The translations under genes were made by a program, and so were the position numbers. From Limanda limanda (Eukaryota > Chordata > Actinopteri > Pleuronectiformes > Pleuronectidae), in the NCBI RefSeq assembly GCF_963576545.1, contig NC_083646.1, positions 18,198,461-18,262,460 of the forward strand: 64,000 bases of DNA. The letters run 5' to 3'. Below the pieces are notes generated by a model. The model was not told where the DNA came from and ran no database searches. It was given only the letters and a program-made list of their open reading frames with translations. Positions 1-12,169 of this stretch are shown here, one piece after another (within the stretch, counting starts at the first letter, position 1; every line of letters begins with the position of its first letter).

Positions 1-1925
1 AGGAGTTATTTTTGTTGCCTCAAGTAATCGTAACCGTTCCACTGTACCCAATGCTAAAGGAGATAAGAAAGGAAGCAGTGAGGCATCGTAACATTTATAG
101 AACTTGACCAGGTCTTATCATGTTTGCCACTCAAATACTTACAGGTCATTCCACTCCTTCAGGAACCTACTTTAGCAAAATAGATGATTCAACTGCAACC
201 TTGCTCTACCTGAAGCACATACTCACAAGCACACCCACACTTGACCTTCAACATTTTAAATGCCTATTTGTCACCAAGCAAGATCCTTTAAATGTAGATC
301 TCTTTGCAGCTTCACACACATTACGTACACAGCTCACAGATACATACTCTGTATCCCCTTTTCCATGTGCGCGGATCCGATATATAAAGCGCAGTGTGTA
401 GCCCTGAGGACAGGACCGGACAGTGAGAGCAACACAGCTCAGCATGTTTGCTGCAAATCCAATTATTACTCCCTACCTTTGAATTCAGGAGCAGATCCTC
501 AGAGTCCTAAAGCAATTATGAGACCCGGTGAAGGAAGGAGGGAGTCACACACAAGGAGGCAAATGGAGAGAAAGAAAAAAAAATGGCCAACAGGTTAAGT
601 CTTTGTTGTTTTTGTTCAGACCAGCATCAAGCCCAAAACCGACAACACGTCAAAGCCCCATATTATGCTTACATCCACACTCATGTATAAAAACTGCTTT
701 TTAAAAGGAAAACAATATCTGTTCCAATGAACATCATTAGGCCTATGTGATTAGTTACCTCTATCCATGCTTACACCTGGAAAATCAACGTGACCATTCT
801 TGGACACTGGGCATGGACTGTATGTGCTGGTGTACACAGATTGTCGAAGAAGTGCAATGTCAATAAACAAAGGACTTTCTTTTCTTAGACCAATGACAAG
901 TGTTAGCAATGTCTCAGAAATTAAATGCAGGGAGTGGCATCAACATTTATAAATCTGTTCACTGTTAAAGGTTCTCAAAAATGATTGAGTGGTATGGAAG
1001 CCAGACATAATGGTAGCAAAATTGGGTTTTACAAATATTGTAATGATTTCAACTATGACTATCACATATCAAGATTCTATCTTAGGGAAATGTTGTTGCT
1101 CTGCGATAGACAGTCACTATTCCAATTCCACCCCAAGGCTGTGGTTCATTTCAAAACCATAGCAACTCACCTGGTGTCCAACTCCTGGGGTGTGGATTGA
1201 TGTCTGGTTTTGACAAAGAAGTAAGAAATTAAACCATTGAACAACACGTTTATTTTTTGTATCACCGCAAAAGGATTTCAATGTGGCCTTGAAACATCAA
1301 CAAATACTATCTGCAGTGCAACATTGCCTTAGATGGGCACATTGCGGTTGAATCTGCATATGATCCCAGGCTGGGTCAAACAAATAAACCATTTCCAGTT
1401 TAGCAACATTAAACAACTATCGACTGTTTCGTGGAAATAATGAATCTGTTAAAATTTATTAGTGTTTTGAAACTGAATTCAAACATGTATTTTAGGATTG
1501 GGAACATAAGAATTCCAGTGTTGTGAGGAACATATGAAAATGAAAAGATACGTTGGCTTTGCTGAGGAAGTGGCAAAATAAACGTATACCCACTTCTGCC
1601 TGGGTGGGATTTTTAGGAAGTGTGTTGTTTAATTACCTAGACTAAGCACAGAACAATGACATTGTTGATTTAGCGATGATTTAATGTTAAGCCAAACACA
1701 AAGCAAATTCCTCCACATAGACAATATTCCATGATCCCTATTCAAACGTGTAATACCACAGCGGCATAAAAGACAACTCGAGGTCTTATCCAATCAAAGC
1801 TAACAACAACTGCACGACATATTGCTTGTGCTGCATAATCCTCACAAGCAACCTTTTGATGATGATGAGACGATCATTGTTGTACAACCATGAAATGCCT
1901 TGAAAGAGCTCCTGATGCCTCTACT
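1..1925. other. Non-coding, nothing recognised
   Basis: AT-rich unique-looking sequence with only short chance open frames. I see no exon, RNA gene or repeat family that I can name. Confidence 0.6.
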
Positions 1926-2360
1926 TAAAATATTTGACTTGGCACCTTCTCCTCTTTCTGACTCTCCTCGCCGCATTTGCATATCAGTTGGGAGGCGCTG
2001 AGAAAAGAGGGAGAGGGGAAAAAAAACAAAAGAGTATTTTAGAGAGATTGGCAGCGCAGGTACATCAGATGATCAATCACACTGACAGAGTTGAAATAAA
2101 CAGAATGGAATGAAGATACTGTGGTCTCTTTGAGAGCCCAGGTGTTTCTCTCCCTGATGCTTATCACTTCAGTCTAATCTGTCAGGGTTTTTCTCTTTGT
2201 TTTTCTCCTCTCTCTCTCTCTCTTTCACTTTCTCAATTTGATTCTTAAAGCAGAGAGCTCTAGAGGCGGCATTAGATGCCATCTAAAGGAGAGGACAATC
2301 TGAATCGACTGTTTTCTCTGTATTTCCTTTAGACACAAAACTCATTGTTGAGCTATGATA
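1926..2360. promoter_or_regulatory. Candidate conserved non-coding element
   Basis: A complex, low-repeat block between two AT-rich stretches. It contains a perfect POU octamer ATTTGCAT at 1975-1982 and a dense unique stretch at about 2245-2310 (AGAGCTCTAGAGGCGGCATTAG and following). A (TC)n run sits at about 2203-2223. The texture resembles Irx-cluster enhancers, but conservation has not been tested. Confidence 0.3.
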
Positions 2361-2559
2361 TGATTGTATTTCTGAGAACCACTGTTGATTTTCATTTCCA
2401 GTGGAGAACTTACTTACTGTGACCATGTGCATTCATACAATCTCCTAAGTTATGTGTATACTTATCACTATAAACAGATTCTGCATGTGAAGATTATATT
2501 CAGGTTATCCAAGCTGATTTTAAGATATAACGCTCAAAAAAGCATAAACATACTTTGTG

Positions 2560-2810
2560 AGACCACCGTGACCGTGACAAAAATCAAGTCATTGAATCAT
2601 TGAGTTCAAGTGAATGTTTGTGCCAATTGTGAAAGGAATCTTTCACTTGGCTCCAGAGATATAACATGTTAAAGGCAAAACAATTGCCTTTTGAGGTCAC
2701 CGTGACCTTGACCTTTGGACACCAAAAAATGACCAGTTCATCCTTGAGTATAAATTAATCTTTCTACCCAATTTGAAGTAATTCCCTCAGCGTGTTTCAC
2801 ACACAACCCA
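2560..2810 (+). repeat. Dispersed teleost repeat, two diverged tandem units
   Basis: Two related units, about 2563-2660 and 2692-2795, each run GACC/GGTCACCGTGACC..., then a TTGAGT-type segment, then CAATT(T)GAA..., which I recognise from a high-copy fish repeat. The second unit carries the nuclear-receptor-like sites described in the findings. The family name is unknown to me. Confidence 0.6.
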
Positions 2811-3199
2811 AAGTCGTGGACCACTTTTTGTTCTTGCCACATCCAACAATGCCACCAAAAATTACAATTATTATTATTGCACAAAATGCAGACCCTGTGC
2901 CCGACTGCTGACCCTGCATGCCAGCATCTTAAATTTCATAACTTCAATAAGCAGCTGTGGATAATTACTAGATATGGAAATATGGGTATAATTGATTCAT
3001 ACCGCCTCAATATTTAAGGTTAAGATAATATTAAATCAAAAATGTAGATACCATATAGTAAAAGTATTTTTCAGTGGTAGGTGATCAAACAGTTGCCAAC
3101 ATGCACCTCTATATTTCCATGCTTCACTGAGTTTTCAGCACAGGTCATTGCAAAGGCAGGGCTGCTCACCCCATGCTGACCACTGGGAACAGCGTGGGG

Positions 3200-3201
<2 letters not shown>

Positions 3202-3232
<31 letters not shown>
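3202..3232 (+). repeat. (TG)n microsatellite
   Basis: An uninterrupted dinucleotide run of about 15 units. A second, broken TG run follows at about 3299-3320. Confidence 0.95.
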
Positions 3233-3233
<1 letters not shown>

Positions 3234-3711
3234 ATGTACAGCCTGATGCACCAAAAGGCTGTGAATGCTCCTGAATTTGTATATTTGTGTGTTCAAGAAT
3301 GTGTGTGTGTAAAATGTGTGTATGAGCTGCGCTGCGCCGGGCTGGCGTACTGCTGGGGGTCTCATAAAGCTCTCAGTTTGACGACCAACTGAGCAGTAAA
3401 TTAATTAATCATCATTTTATGCCTCATCAAGCGCTTTGCCCGCACCTCACCACGGGAGCCCGTCCCAATTAGCCAACAGTGGAGCCAATTGTTTTGTTTA
3501 GCTTAGGTATAGAGAGAGAGAGAGAGAAAGAGATAGAGGGAGAGTGTAAAAAGAGAAAACTGGCAGCTTGCGAAAGAGAAGAAAGCTGAAATAAGTCAAG
3601 AGTGTAGATTGTAAAGATTTGCACCAAGGTAAATGGTAAAATACCAGTATATTTGTATTTGTGTGCGTAGATGTGGATTTGAGAACATGTCTATACGTCA
3701 GCTGTCAGTGC

Positions 3712-3719
3712 GTGTATGT

Positions 3720-3786
<67 letters not shown>
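3712..3786 (+). repeat. (TG)n microsatellite
   Basis: A long TG array with one early TGTATG interruption. A CA array of opposite strand sense lies at about 3930-3964, only 145 bp away. Confidence 0.95.
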
Positions 3787-3929
3787 TGTAGTGTGAGCAA
3801 GGGGGAGGGCAGAGGAGGATCTGACAAGCTAATAAATATGTCATCTGTCTGTGTCAAGAGACTGCAGGCCTGCAGACCTGTAAGTAACAGACCCACTCGC
3901 CAAGACAGGTAGAGATTAAGAGTAAGAGA

Positions 3930-3964
3930 ACACACACACACACACATGCAAACACACACACACG
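3930..3964 (+). repeat. (CA)n microsatellite, interrupted
   Basis: CA repeats broken by ATGCAA. Together with the TG array upstream this makes an inverted pair able to form a long hairpin. Confidence 0.9.
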
Positions 3965-4379
3965 TAGGGAATAGTGCTTCTACAGCAACATTCTCAGTGA
4001 CTTTACGCAGTAAAGCAGACACAAGGAAGGTGAAACATAGGAAACATTACATTTACGCATGTAGTTTAAAAAAAATAATAGGATTTGAGTAGATTTGAAT
4101 AAAATGCAATAGACTGGGTTAGTGAACATTAGCATTCAAGGGATATTGAATAACTTGCATCAAACATGTAACAGGGAATAGAAATAGTAAATAAGAAACA
4201 AAGATTGCAAAACATACTACATGGTAAAAAGTTTCTCTCTGGTTGTTTTCCTTTTGACATTTTTTTAAATATTGCATAATCTCATATTGTTGATGACATA
4301 GTCCTGCTATTACAATATCACATATGATATTTACACTTTGGACACAAGTAGCCCTTTTAAAAGAGCCCATAAAAACCAT

Positions 4380-5280
4380 AGCACTGTTCTTAAAGTAGGT
4401 TTAGAGGAAATAACCGACAAAACAAAGTCCTAGAAGTTGGAGGGGAAAGAAGCAGGTACTTTATATAAGGGCTCCGTCAAGATGGTGGCGAACAAGGACA
4501 GATGTCCCACTGTCTAGTGGGACCCAAAGCGGCCAATACCAGGCAATCAATTACATTTCCAGGATAAAAAAAGTAGGACCCATCATGTAAAGTCTGGACC
4601 ATGGGAATGCTTCCAGCAGCCCTGGAAGATGACACCACATTGTTTCATCAGGCCTCTGTGCAGCCCGGAACTCCTGGTCCCAGGCTGATGTGAGGAAAAG
4701 GGGCCTGTGTAAAAAGGCCTGATTGTCACTACACATTTTAGTAATGGGTGACAGAGAGGCAGACAAGATGACATTGTGGCAGTTCAGCCAGGAGGAAGCC
4801 AGCAGCCATGCCAGGGGCAGCGGCGGAGGGATGGATAAGCAGATGTTGTTCATCACCCAGGGGTGGTGGGGGTAGACCGTGTGGCCGCCTGTGTGTATGA
4901 ATGCGTGCATGTGTGTTTGAGGAGTCGCACGGTGGAGGTGGAACACGTGCATGTCTGAGTGAGTTTGTATGTGGCTGTGTGGCGGCACGCACGTGCATGC
5001 TGAGTGTGTGGCCCTGCCTATGTGCTTGTGTGTATTCCAGCAACCGCAAAGTGCTGAGGGAGAGGCACCTACAAAAGGCATCTGGCAAGGAGAGCCAAAA
5101 CAACAAAGGTAACCTTGCCTCTGGTGATGTACTCTGTGTACAGCCAATATACTAGTGAAAAGTGTAACGTCCTCTGTGTGGATATGTGTGGGCGCGTGTG
5201 TGTGTGTGCACATGTGTAACTTTAAAAGACAGAACTCACTGTGTTCATTTTCCATAATTAGCCCAGTAGCCGCCAATTAT
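4380..5280. other. Non-coding stretch with TG-rich tract
   Basis: The region contains a cryptic TG-rich segment at about 4885-5035 and a short TG run at about 5190-5210. A 241-codon minus-strand open frame across it reads mostly the CA-rich complement and shows no domain, so I do not call it a gene. Confidence 0.6.
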
Positions 5281-5369
5281 TTAAATCTAACCTGTATTTT
5301 ATCAAAAATTAGTTGAAAAAGATAAATAGTAATAATCTACAGAGTAAATCTGTAATATTCATCGACAGG

Positions 5370-5545
5370 TCAGCCACACCTGCCAAATTAATTTGCGAAT
5401 CGAGATGTGATCCCAACGCATCCAGATAAGCTCAACGCTCATTAACAGCACATGTAAATTCAAAGGCCAGTTATTCATATCTTCCACATAATGCATCCAT
5501 TTGCTGAATAATACCACAGTCAGTCAAACTTCATTTGTAAAGTAC
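5370..5545. promoter_or_regulatory. Candidate conserved non-coding element
   Basis: An AT-balanced unique block with AAATTAATTTGCG, TCATTAACAG and CATTTGCTGAATAA-type homeodomain and POU-like words. There is no simple repeat. This is called by texture only. Confidence 0.25.
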
Positions 5546-5867
5546 CTCACATACATTTTAAAACAATGCTTTACTGTTGACTGATATTAAGATTCTAGAA
5601 ATGGAAATAGAAAAACTATTTCAGATAAATGCAAACGCAAAGACAAAATGGACAATATTGATATAAGACCATTGAAATAAATAAAAACAATAAATAGACA
5701 GGAGGGGACGCCCAATGTTTGGTGCTGGGCCAATTGTCATAGCGACAACAATCATAGTTTCATACTAAGGACACACAACATAGCTGCCTTTTGTGCCATG
5801 CTAGCTGGTTAACTAAGGCTGTAGAGACGTACATGAGAAATAAAACCCACAACCAGATGAACACGCA

Positions 5868-6135
5868 CCAGGAGATCCACCTGCCTCCGCCGCCTCTTTC
5901 ACATTGACGTGATTTGGTTGGCTAGCGCCTGCACTTGAGTGCTTTTTTAACACAGCTGATCCTTGCTGCTGAAGAAATACTGAAAGGCCTGAGAGCTTCT
6001 TCATTACCATCACAATGACAGAGTCCCAGCCAGCCTGCGCTAAAGTCAGGGTAGATTTAGTTGAGTTCGTCATTAGCAGTGTTATTTCAACAGCTCCTGC
6101 AGCGTGGATCTGCGTCAACATGCGCACATCTGTGT
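5868..6135. promoter_or_regulatory. Candidate conserved non-coding element
   Basis: Dense non-repetitive sequence with several short palindromic words, for example GCCTGCACTTGAGTGC, and clustered TCATTA and CAATGACAG motifs. It is flanked by plainer sequence. Confidence 0.3.
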
Positions 6136-6879
6136 CACTGTGCGTTTAAAAGTGAGTGAAGGTATGTGTCAAATACCTTTGTAGGTATGTGAATGGACAC
6201 ATACTCATCAGGACACTTTGTAAGGGCCTACAAATATAAGGGACACTGTTTCCAGTGAAGAGGACGCAGTTTAACACAAAAGCACACCTGTGTTGCCGTC
6301 ACTTTCAAAAACTGGTAAGTCCAGTTCTGTGATGTGTCCTTGTTTTATTTGTTTATGTGTTCATTAATTTATGGTCCATTAATGTTCTTTGGCTTGAACT
6401 CTAATAGACACTCTCTATTGATTTTGGCACGAGATGAAAAGCTTAACTTATAATAAACTTTGAATCACCGTTTAATTGGGATGCGAACCTTTTTTATTAA
6501 AAATACCTGCTAATGGAACAGGGATTCGTTCTCAGGTAATATTGACAGAGCTTAAACTTGTTTGATAATCTGTTTCCTTAAGGCCTCGGTTTTTTCGGTG
6601 ACGCCCTTCAAATGAGTTTGGAAACCAATCACAGTGGTATCAGTGTGTGATGTGAGTTTAGTGATCATCACAAGCGTCCCGGAGTAAGTTTCAACACGGC
6701 TCACATCAGTGTCAGACTCATTTCTCTGCTTGCCGTCATTAGTAAATTTGCGATTTTCAGAGAGGTGTAGCCTGACCCTCATCAAAACCCTGAACATCAC
6801 TCAAGTGCTCCAGAGACGGATCCGCGGAAGATCACATGGCGTCGGAAAATCATTTAAGAAGAATGTTAAAAGAAAAACG

Positions 6880-7060
6880 ACACCTGACAGCTCACTAATT
6901 GGCCATTTCTAATTTCAAAGAGCCCCACTCGAGCTCGCCCCACTCAAAAAGATTGTGATTGACAGTCGGTTCAAGCTGTGGGAACCGCTCCTCCTACATT
7001 CTTTTCATGTTTATGTTATCGCCTTGAGAGTTTTCTCCAGCTAGAGAGAAATTTACGGTA
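6880..7060. promoter_or_regulatory. Candidate enhancer with PBX/MEIS decamer
   Basis: Contains TGATTGACAG at 6956-6965, the canonical composite binding site of PBX with MEIS/PREP, and a CTAATTGG homeodomain word at about 6895-6902, in a unique block. PBX and MEIS partner with Hox and other homeodomain factors in hindbrain and neural enhancers, which suits an Irx locus. Confidence 0.4.
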
Positions 7061-7479
7061 AAAAAAAAAGAAAAGAAAGAAGTATCTTCGCCATCTGAGC
7101 TTATCTTTCCATCAAATATCCTGCAGGAGGGGTGTTGGTGGTGGAGCAGGTGCAGGTAGAGAGGTTATCAAACTGTGGCTGTGAGGCAATGTTCGACACA
7201 GTCAAACTACCCTGATGCCCTGCGCAGCGATTTGTCAAAATGAATTGTGGTCAAGAATCTTATTAATAACTTTAAAAGGAGAAAAAAAGGCAGACGTCAC
7301 TGCTCCTTCACGTCTCCACTTGCTCCCATATCCATTTCTCTCTCATCTGCTGTTTTCATCTGTGACTGAATAAAATTAAGATTATTGAATATATATGTAT
7401 ATATATTTTTTTTCTTCTTCTGTGCTTTACAATACAGTCCCTCTTTCTCTCTCTGTGTGCTTGTGTGTGTCTGTCTCTT

Positions 7480-7860
7480 TCTTCTCTTGCCAGCCCTCTG
7501 TAGTGGTTTTAACATACTTCTCAATGAAATACATTGAAGTCCCTCGCAGGCAAAAAGCACAATCTCAGCTGAAGGGCTTTGATAAATCGCTATCCAGGTG
7601 CTGCTCCAATTTGTCTTCATCATTAACTTTTACCAGGCTGTAACCTATCTGTCATTGAGCAGAAGCCCTAAGCAGACGTTTTGATGTCTTCATGTGTGCG
7701 TGTGCTTGCACTTGCTAAACCCCTCCATTAATTGAGAGGGCCTGAGGCGTCTGGTCGAGAAACTCATTTTCTCCCCCTATTTTGATTCTCTTTTGTGTCT
7801 TAGTCATTGACGGTAACATCTGTACAGTCATGACTTAGTCACCTGAAGCACGACTGTGCC
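7480..7860. promoter_or_regulatory. Candidate conserved non-coding element
   Basis: A unique, complex block including CCATTAATTGAGAGGG (about 7724-7739) and TCATTAAC words, bounded on the left by an AT and pyrimidine simple-sequence tract (about 7390-7490). Confidence 0.25.
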
Positions 7861-8948
7861 AGATGAACTAGCCACGTAGAATAATAATGGAACATTCCGT
7901 ACCATTTTTTGCTCTGCACGGACGGATCGAGCCAAAGCGATTTTGCTGAATTAAGAATTTTCACCACAAACGTGAAACAATGACCTCATTGTGCTTGTGC
8001 ATGAGATGCTGGGATGTGCTCTACTGCTGACCAGACCTGAAGCTTAGGCTGTATGGGCACTGCCCATCCACAGGGGAACTCCAGATGAAAGAAAGACAGG
8101 GAATAAAGAAAATTACAAACATGAAACTATAACTCTTTTTTACCATTATTATTTACCAATAAGAAAGCCCACAACAAAATAACTACAGAGCTTATTTAAC
8201 TGGAGTTGGCGAAAGCAATAACCTGGTGGTTTATTGAATTGGATCGTGTTACTAGAAGACATACCACAAATTAAAAAACATTTCATGGACTTGTTTCTCG
8301 CAGAGAAGTCAACAGAGAACAATCCTATAACAATGTTGCCAAGACAAAAGAAAGTAGATCATACCACTTCTCGGTTTGCCCAGTTTGGCCTGTGGTTTGG
8401 CATCCTCCACAAAACCTTTCATGTGAGTGAACAGATGCCATCTCCCTCCAAGTAGCTAGATGTCAACTGGCTGAAGAAAAGCACATGAGAACTACTTACA
8501 GCACTTTGATAATCAGGTTCCAGATGAGTGATCTGTGATCCACTTAAACAAAATGGAAACCATATGTTTGATGAGGTAGTGGACAGCAGTTTCAGAACAT
8601 GGGAGGGGTGACAAATGTTAACATGTCAACACAAGACTTGCTACAGACCCTGAGCACAGATTTAAATCATGATGGACGGACAGATATGAATAGTGGGAGC
8701 ACTCGCTGTGGAAATGTTACATTTTACACATTTGCCATGAGAAAAATAAATAAAACTGCTGCTGGAAGGAGCTTCTCGAACCTCAAATCATTAAAACCTA
8801 CCTGAGATCTAGAATAACGGAATAATATATCAGTGCAGTTTAGTATAAATGAAGTGGTCTCTACGACAATGTCATAAATGAGTGTTTGCTATAATAACAA
8901 CGAGAACTGAGAAAGGCTGCTGAAACGTGTGACATAATGCATTTTGCA

Positions 8949-8980
8949 CTGTGTGTGTGTGTGTGTGTGTGTGTTTGTGT
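8949..8980 (+). repeat. (GT)n microsatellite
   Basis: A GT run of about 12 units followed by GTTTGTGTG. Confidence 0.9.
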
Positions 8981-9231
8981 GCTTCCTTCGTGAGTTTCAA
9001 ACCCGACCTGCAGCATTTCCAGACCCTGTTGGCAGCCACCCCAACTATTATTGTTTGAACCTGGGCATGAGAAAAGACTTTAACAATTTATGTTCAAAGC
9101 CACTGAGTGATCAACTGTCAAATGTGTTTGCAGTGGGTGGAGGCCTGCAGGTGTCGTGTGTTGAATTAAGGCAATGGTAACTAAGGTTAGCTCATAATGA
9201 AGGTGATCATAATGGACACTATGTAGACATG

Positions 9232-9660
9232 GTTATTGGGACACCTAAACAATACACCTACAAGAGCTTTTATGACATCTCATTCTAAATCCATCGGCAT
9301 TGATATGGCATTGAAGCTACAACAGCGTCCACTCTTCTGGGAAGGCTTTCTGCAAGATGTGTGTCTGTGGGAATTTTTGCCCATTCATCCAGAAGAGCAT
9401 TTGTGAGGTCAGACACTGATGTTGGATGGGAGGACCTGCAATCTCCATCCTAGTTCATTCCAAAGGTGCTCGATGGGTTTGGGGTCAGGGCTCTGTGAGG
9501 GCCAGTCAAGTTCTTCCACACCGGACTCAGCCAACCAGGCCTTTATGGACCCCACTTTGTGCACTGGGACAGAGTCATGCAGGAACAGAAGCATAGAATT
9601 GTCCAAAATGTCTTGGTAAGCTGAAGATCTCCCATCACTGGACTTAGGGGCCTATTCCAA
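9232..9660 (-). mobile_element. Tc1/mariner transposon remnant
   Basis: Recognisable fragment of a teleost Tc1-like DNA transposon. On the minus strand the decayed frame ending near 9409 reads FLHDSVPVHKVGSIKAWLAE, then SGVEELDWPSQSPDPKPIEHLW, the C-terminal part of a Tc1 transposase with the third catalytic-region motif (SPDxxPIEHLWxELxxR). The left part (from about 9238, GGGACACCTAAACAATACACC) matches the terminal and 3' non-coding portion of the same family. Compared with the family as I remember it, a stretch is missing inside the transposase segment near 9590, and everything N-terminal of it beyond about 9660 is lost. It cannot encode an active enzyme. The exact family is not named. Confidence 0.8.
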
Positions 9661-9664
9661 CCAA

Positions 9665-11600
9665 TGGCAAATGATGTGTATGTGTCATCCAGCCAACTGA
9701 CTGTGGGTGTGTACATACAGTATGAAGCCTTTGTATGCATACGTATATGTGTTAGTACAATGGGATGGTAAACGGTCGTGCACACACACAAACACACACA
9801 CAGACCTAATTCCCCAGGTTGCACGTGTGTGTGTGTGCTCATGTGTGTCGAGGAGTAAAAGCAGAGGATTTGAACAGCCTCCTGCTCCCTGCATTGCAAA
9901 GCTCACATGGTAATTAACAGAGAAGGGTGAAAGGGGGTTGGTTGGCACATGGGACACGGGGTGGATGCTTTCTCAGGATGGGCGGTTTGTGTGTTGAAGA
10001 AATGAAGAACACAGATATCATCCATGCTTACTCAACGAGCCGGTTAGAGCGCTCACCATCATGGGGTTTAGTTATCAGGAAAAAAAAGAATAAAAACTAA
10101 ATTATCTCTCAGCTGTCAATTATCTTTCTGATGAAACCAGATATGAATCTTATTTGATGAAGGGCCTGAGACAAATACTGTGTCAACACATAAAGACATT
10201 TATAGTATACAAATATAGTCTGATTTATAAAGGTTTATACATTTTTCACATTGTGATCTTCTCCCTAGAAATGTTGCTTTTTTACTACATTACAAAAGTT
10301 TTAAATTCAAACAAAGTGTAATTGATCTTACAAGACTTCAAATATATATATATAAATTAAATATTTCAGTGGCATGGCCATGTTGTCAACAATAGGCACC
10401 TTCATCTCTTTCTTAGCCCAATGAAACAATGCTCAGGCAGTTTGCAGTTTGCAGTTTGCATTGTTGCATCACTTGCATTTTACTGTGGGTGGATGTCATA
10501 CAATGTTATTCAAATCTGTGGCGATTAGAAAATACAATAACTTTGAACTTTCTGGGGTTCAGCCTCGAAGTTAACTTAATAATGTGCATAAAGCCCCCCT
10601 GCAAAAGAAAATATATAAAGATGTACATAGATATAACTATTATTTATATAACTAATATTTCAGATAATGTATTTATGCAATGTTTTAAACTGAATGTAAT
10701 TATAATCATGCAATTATAATTCTTATCATTTGGGTTGAAGCATTAAACCTAAAACATATTAAAGATAAAGAGCAATATTGTGTTTGCTTTGACCTTTGAC
10801 CTCCTTTACCTCATCTCTGTGATTATGGCATAAATATTCAAAATGAAAATCACCGCAGCGAGATGTGGTTTGACGATCAAAGCTAAATGCAGAAGACATA
10901 CAGGCATATCCATTATATATTATATATGCAAACATTATCAAAGAGCCAACATGGCAATACATGATGAACTTAAACAAAGGCGCTCTTCCACCACCCTGTT
11001 AATCGGCCCTGACGTTTAATGAAGTTTTAATTTACACCTAATCAGATCCTGTAAGCCATGCCCAGTCGCCTCGCCCTGTACGGGGAGGCAGAGGGGCCAA
11101 AAGACTGGCTCCTTGGAGACCACCACTCTTCTCTCATTAACGTTCACAGGTCTGTGCTCCTCTGTGTCGGCACACGCCTCTTCAAAATGTATGCTTTGAG
11201 CAAGTCAGCGTGCCTTTCAAATGTTTTTTTTTACTGTCTGATCTTCTCTGTTACGTGGTTAACAAATCATTTTGACGGGTAAAATGGGAAATATGGAAAG
11301 AGTACATTCATGTAAAGCCATCAGCTGGATTTGAAACATCAGACGTTTGCACTGAAACCATGTGGGATACTAATAATTAATGTAAGTCTTTACACTTAGC
11401 ACATATTATTCCCCTGACGTTTGACAGTCGATAAAGGGCCATCAAAAGACGTTGAAATATATAAATGGTGAATGACCTGTGTACAGCTGAGCATTTCTAA
11501 CTCTTATCCAGAGTATACAGAATTTATCTCTTAAATAACAACATTCTAGAGTCTGGTATATATTCTTCTTTTAATTCCACATATCCTATTATAAGAACTA
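9665..11600. other. Non-coding, minor repeats
   Basis: Holds a broken TG/CA tract (about 9780-9850), a triplicated 7-mer CAGTTTG (about 10438-10458), several AT runs (10340-10360, 10605-10640, 10910-10930) and a DR1 nuclear-receptor-like site at 10790-10802. There is no gene. Confidence 0.6.
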
Positions 11601-11624
11601 CACTTATATTATAATCATTAGTTT

Positions 11625-11700
11625 TTTACGTCTGTGAAGAACTGAGAATTTCGTCTTTAAAAAGTGCTATATAAATAAAGTTGGTTATTATATGAGTTAC
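11625..11700 (+). repeat. LINE/SINE-type 3' tail fragment
   Basis: The words AAAAAGTGCTATATAAATAAAGTTGG are the widely shared 3' end of fish L2-clade LINEs and of SINEs that borrow their tail. Only the tail is evident. Confidence 0.6.
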
Positions 11701-11924
11701 AACATTATTGTGTTAAATTAAACAGTATCCAGATGTTTGGAACACTGCAATTGAGCAGATTTCCACAAACGTTGTGAGTGTTTAAAGTAACATTTATTGA
11801 GATAATTATAATCCATCCAATCCCTGGGGCCTGTGCCAATCCCAGTTGATTCAAGAAGTGGTACAAGTGTATAAGCAACTGGACTTGTCTATGTACACTT
11901 GTACAACTCCTGAAGATACCATGA

Positions 11925-12165
11925 CCTGTATGTCTGAAATTGGGGAAGAGGTGGGGTACACTCAGGACAGGCTGCCAGCTCACCCTCGGGCCGACACATG
12001 GACACAAACAGCCATTCAATCTCACAGTCACCTCCAGTCAATATAGAGTCCCCATTTAACCTAACTCCCTTCTGCATGTTTTAGGACTTAGGGAGTACGC
12101 CGGAGTGCCCAGAGAAAACGCCTGCAGGCACAAGGGAGAACACGGAAATTCCACACAGAAAATGT
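11925..12165 (-). repeat. Dispersed teleost repeat copy
   Basis: Reads as a diverged copy of a very common fish repeat with the landmarks GGTGGGGTACACTCAGGACAGG, CTCACAGTCACCTCCAGTCAAT, ATTTAACCTAACTCCC, then GGAGTACGCCGGAGTGCCCAGAGAAAACGCCTGCAGGCAC and GAAATTCCACACAGAAA. I recognise the series of landmarks but not the family name, and the strand assignment is arbitrary. Confidence 0.7.
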
Positions 12166-12169
12166 GCTT

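Noticed and set aside
4551..5276. 241-codon open frame on the minus strand
   Set aside because: Much of it is CA-rich translation (His/Thr runs). There is no domain and no exon structure or conservation evidence.
10030..10065. tRNA-like words (GGTTAGAGCGCTC)
   Set aside because: No matching acceptor stem, anticodon arm or B box at the right spacing, so neither a tRNA gene nor a clear tRNA-derived SINE.
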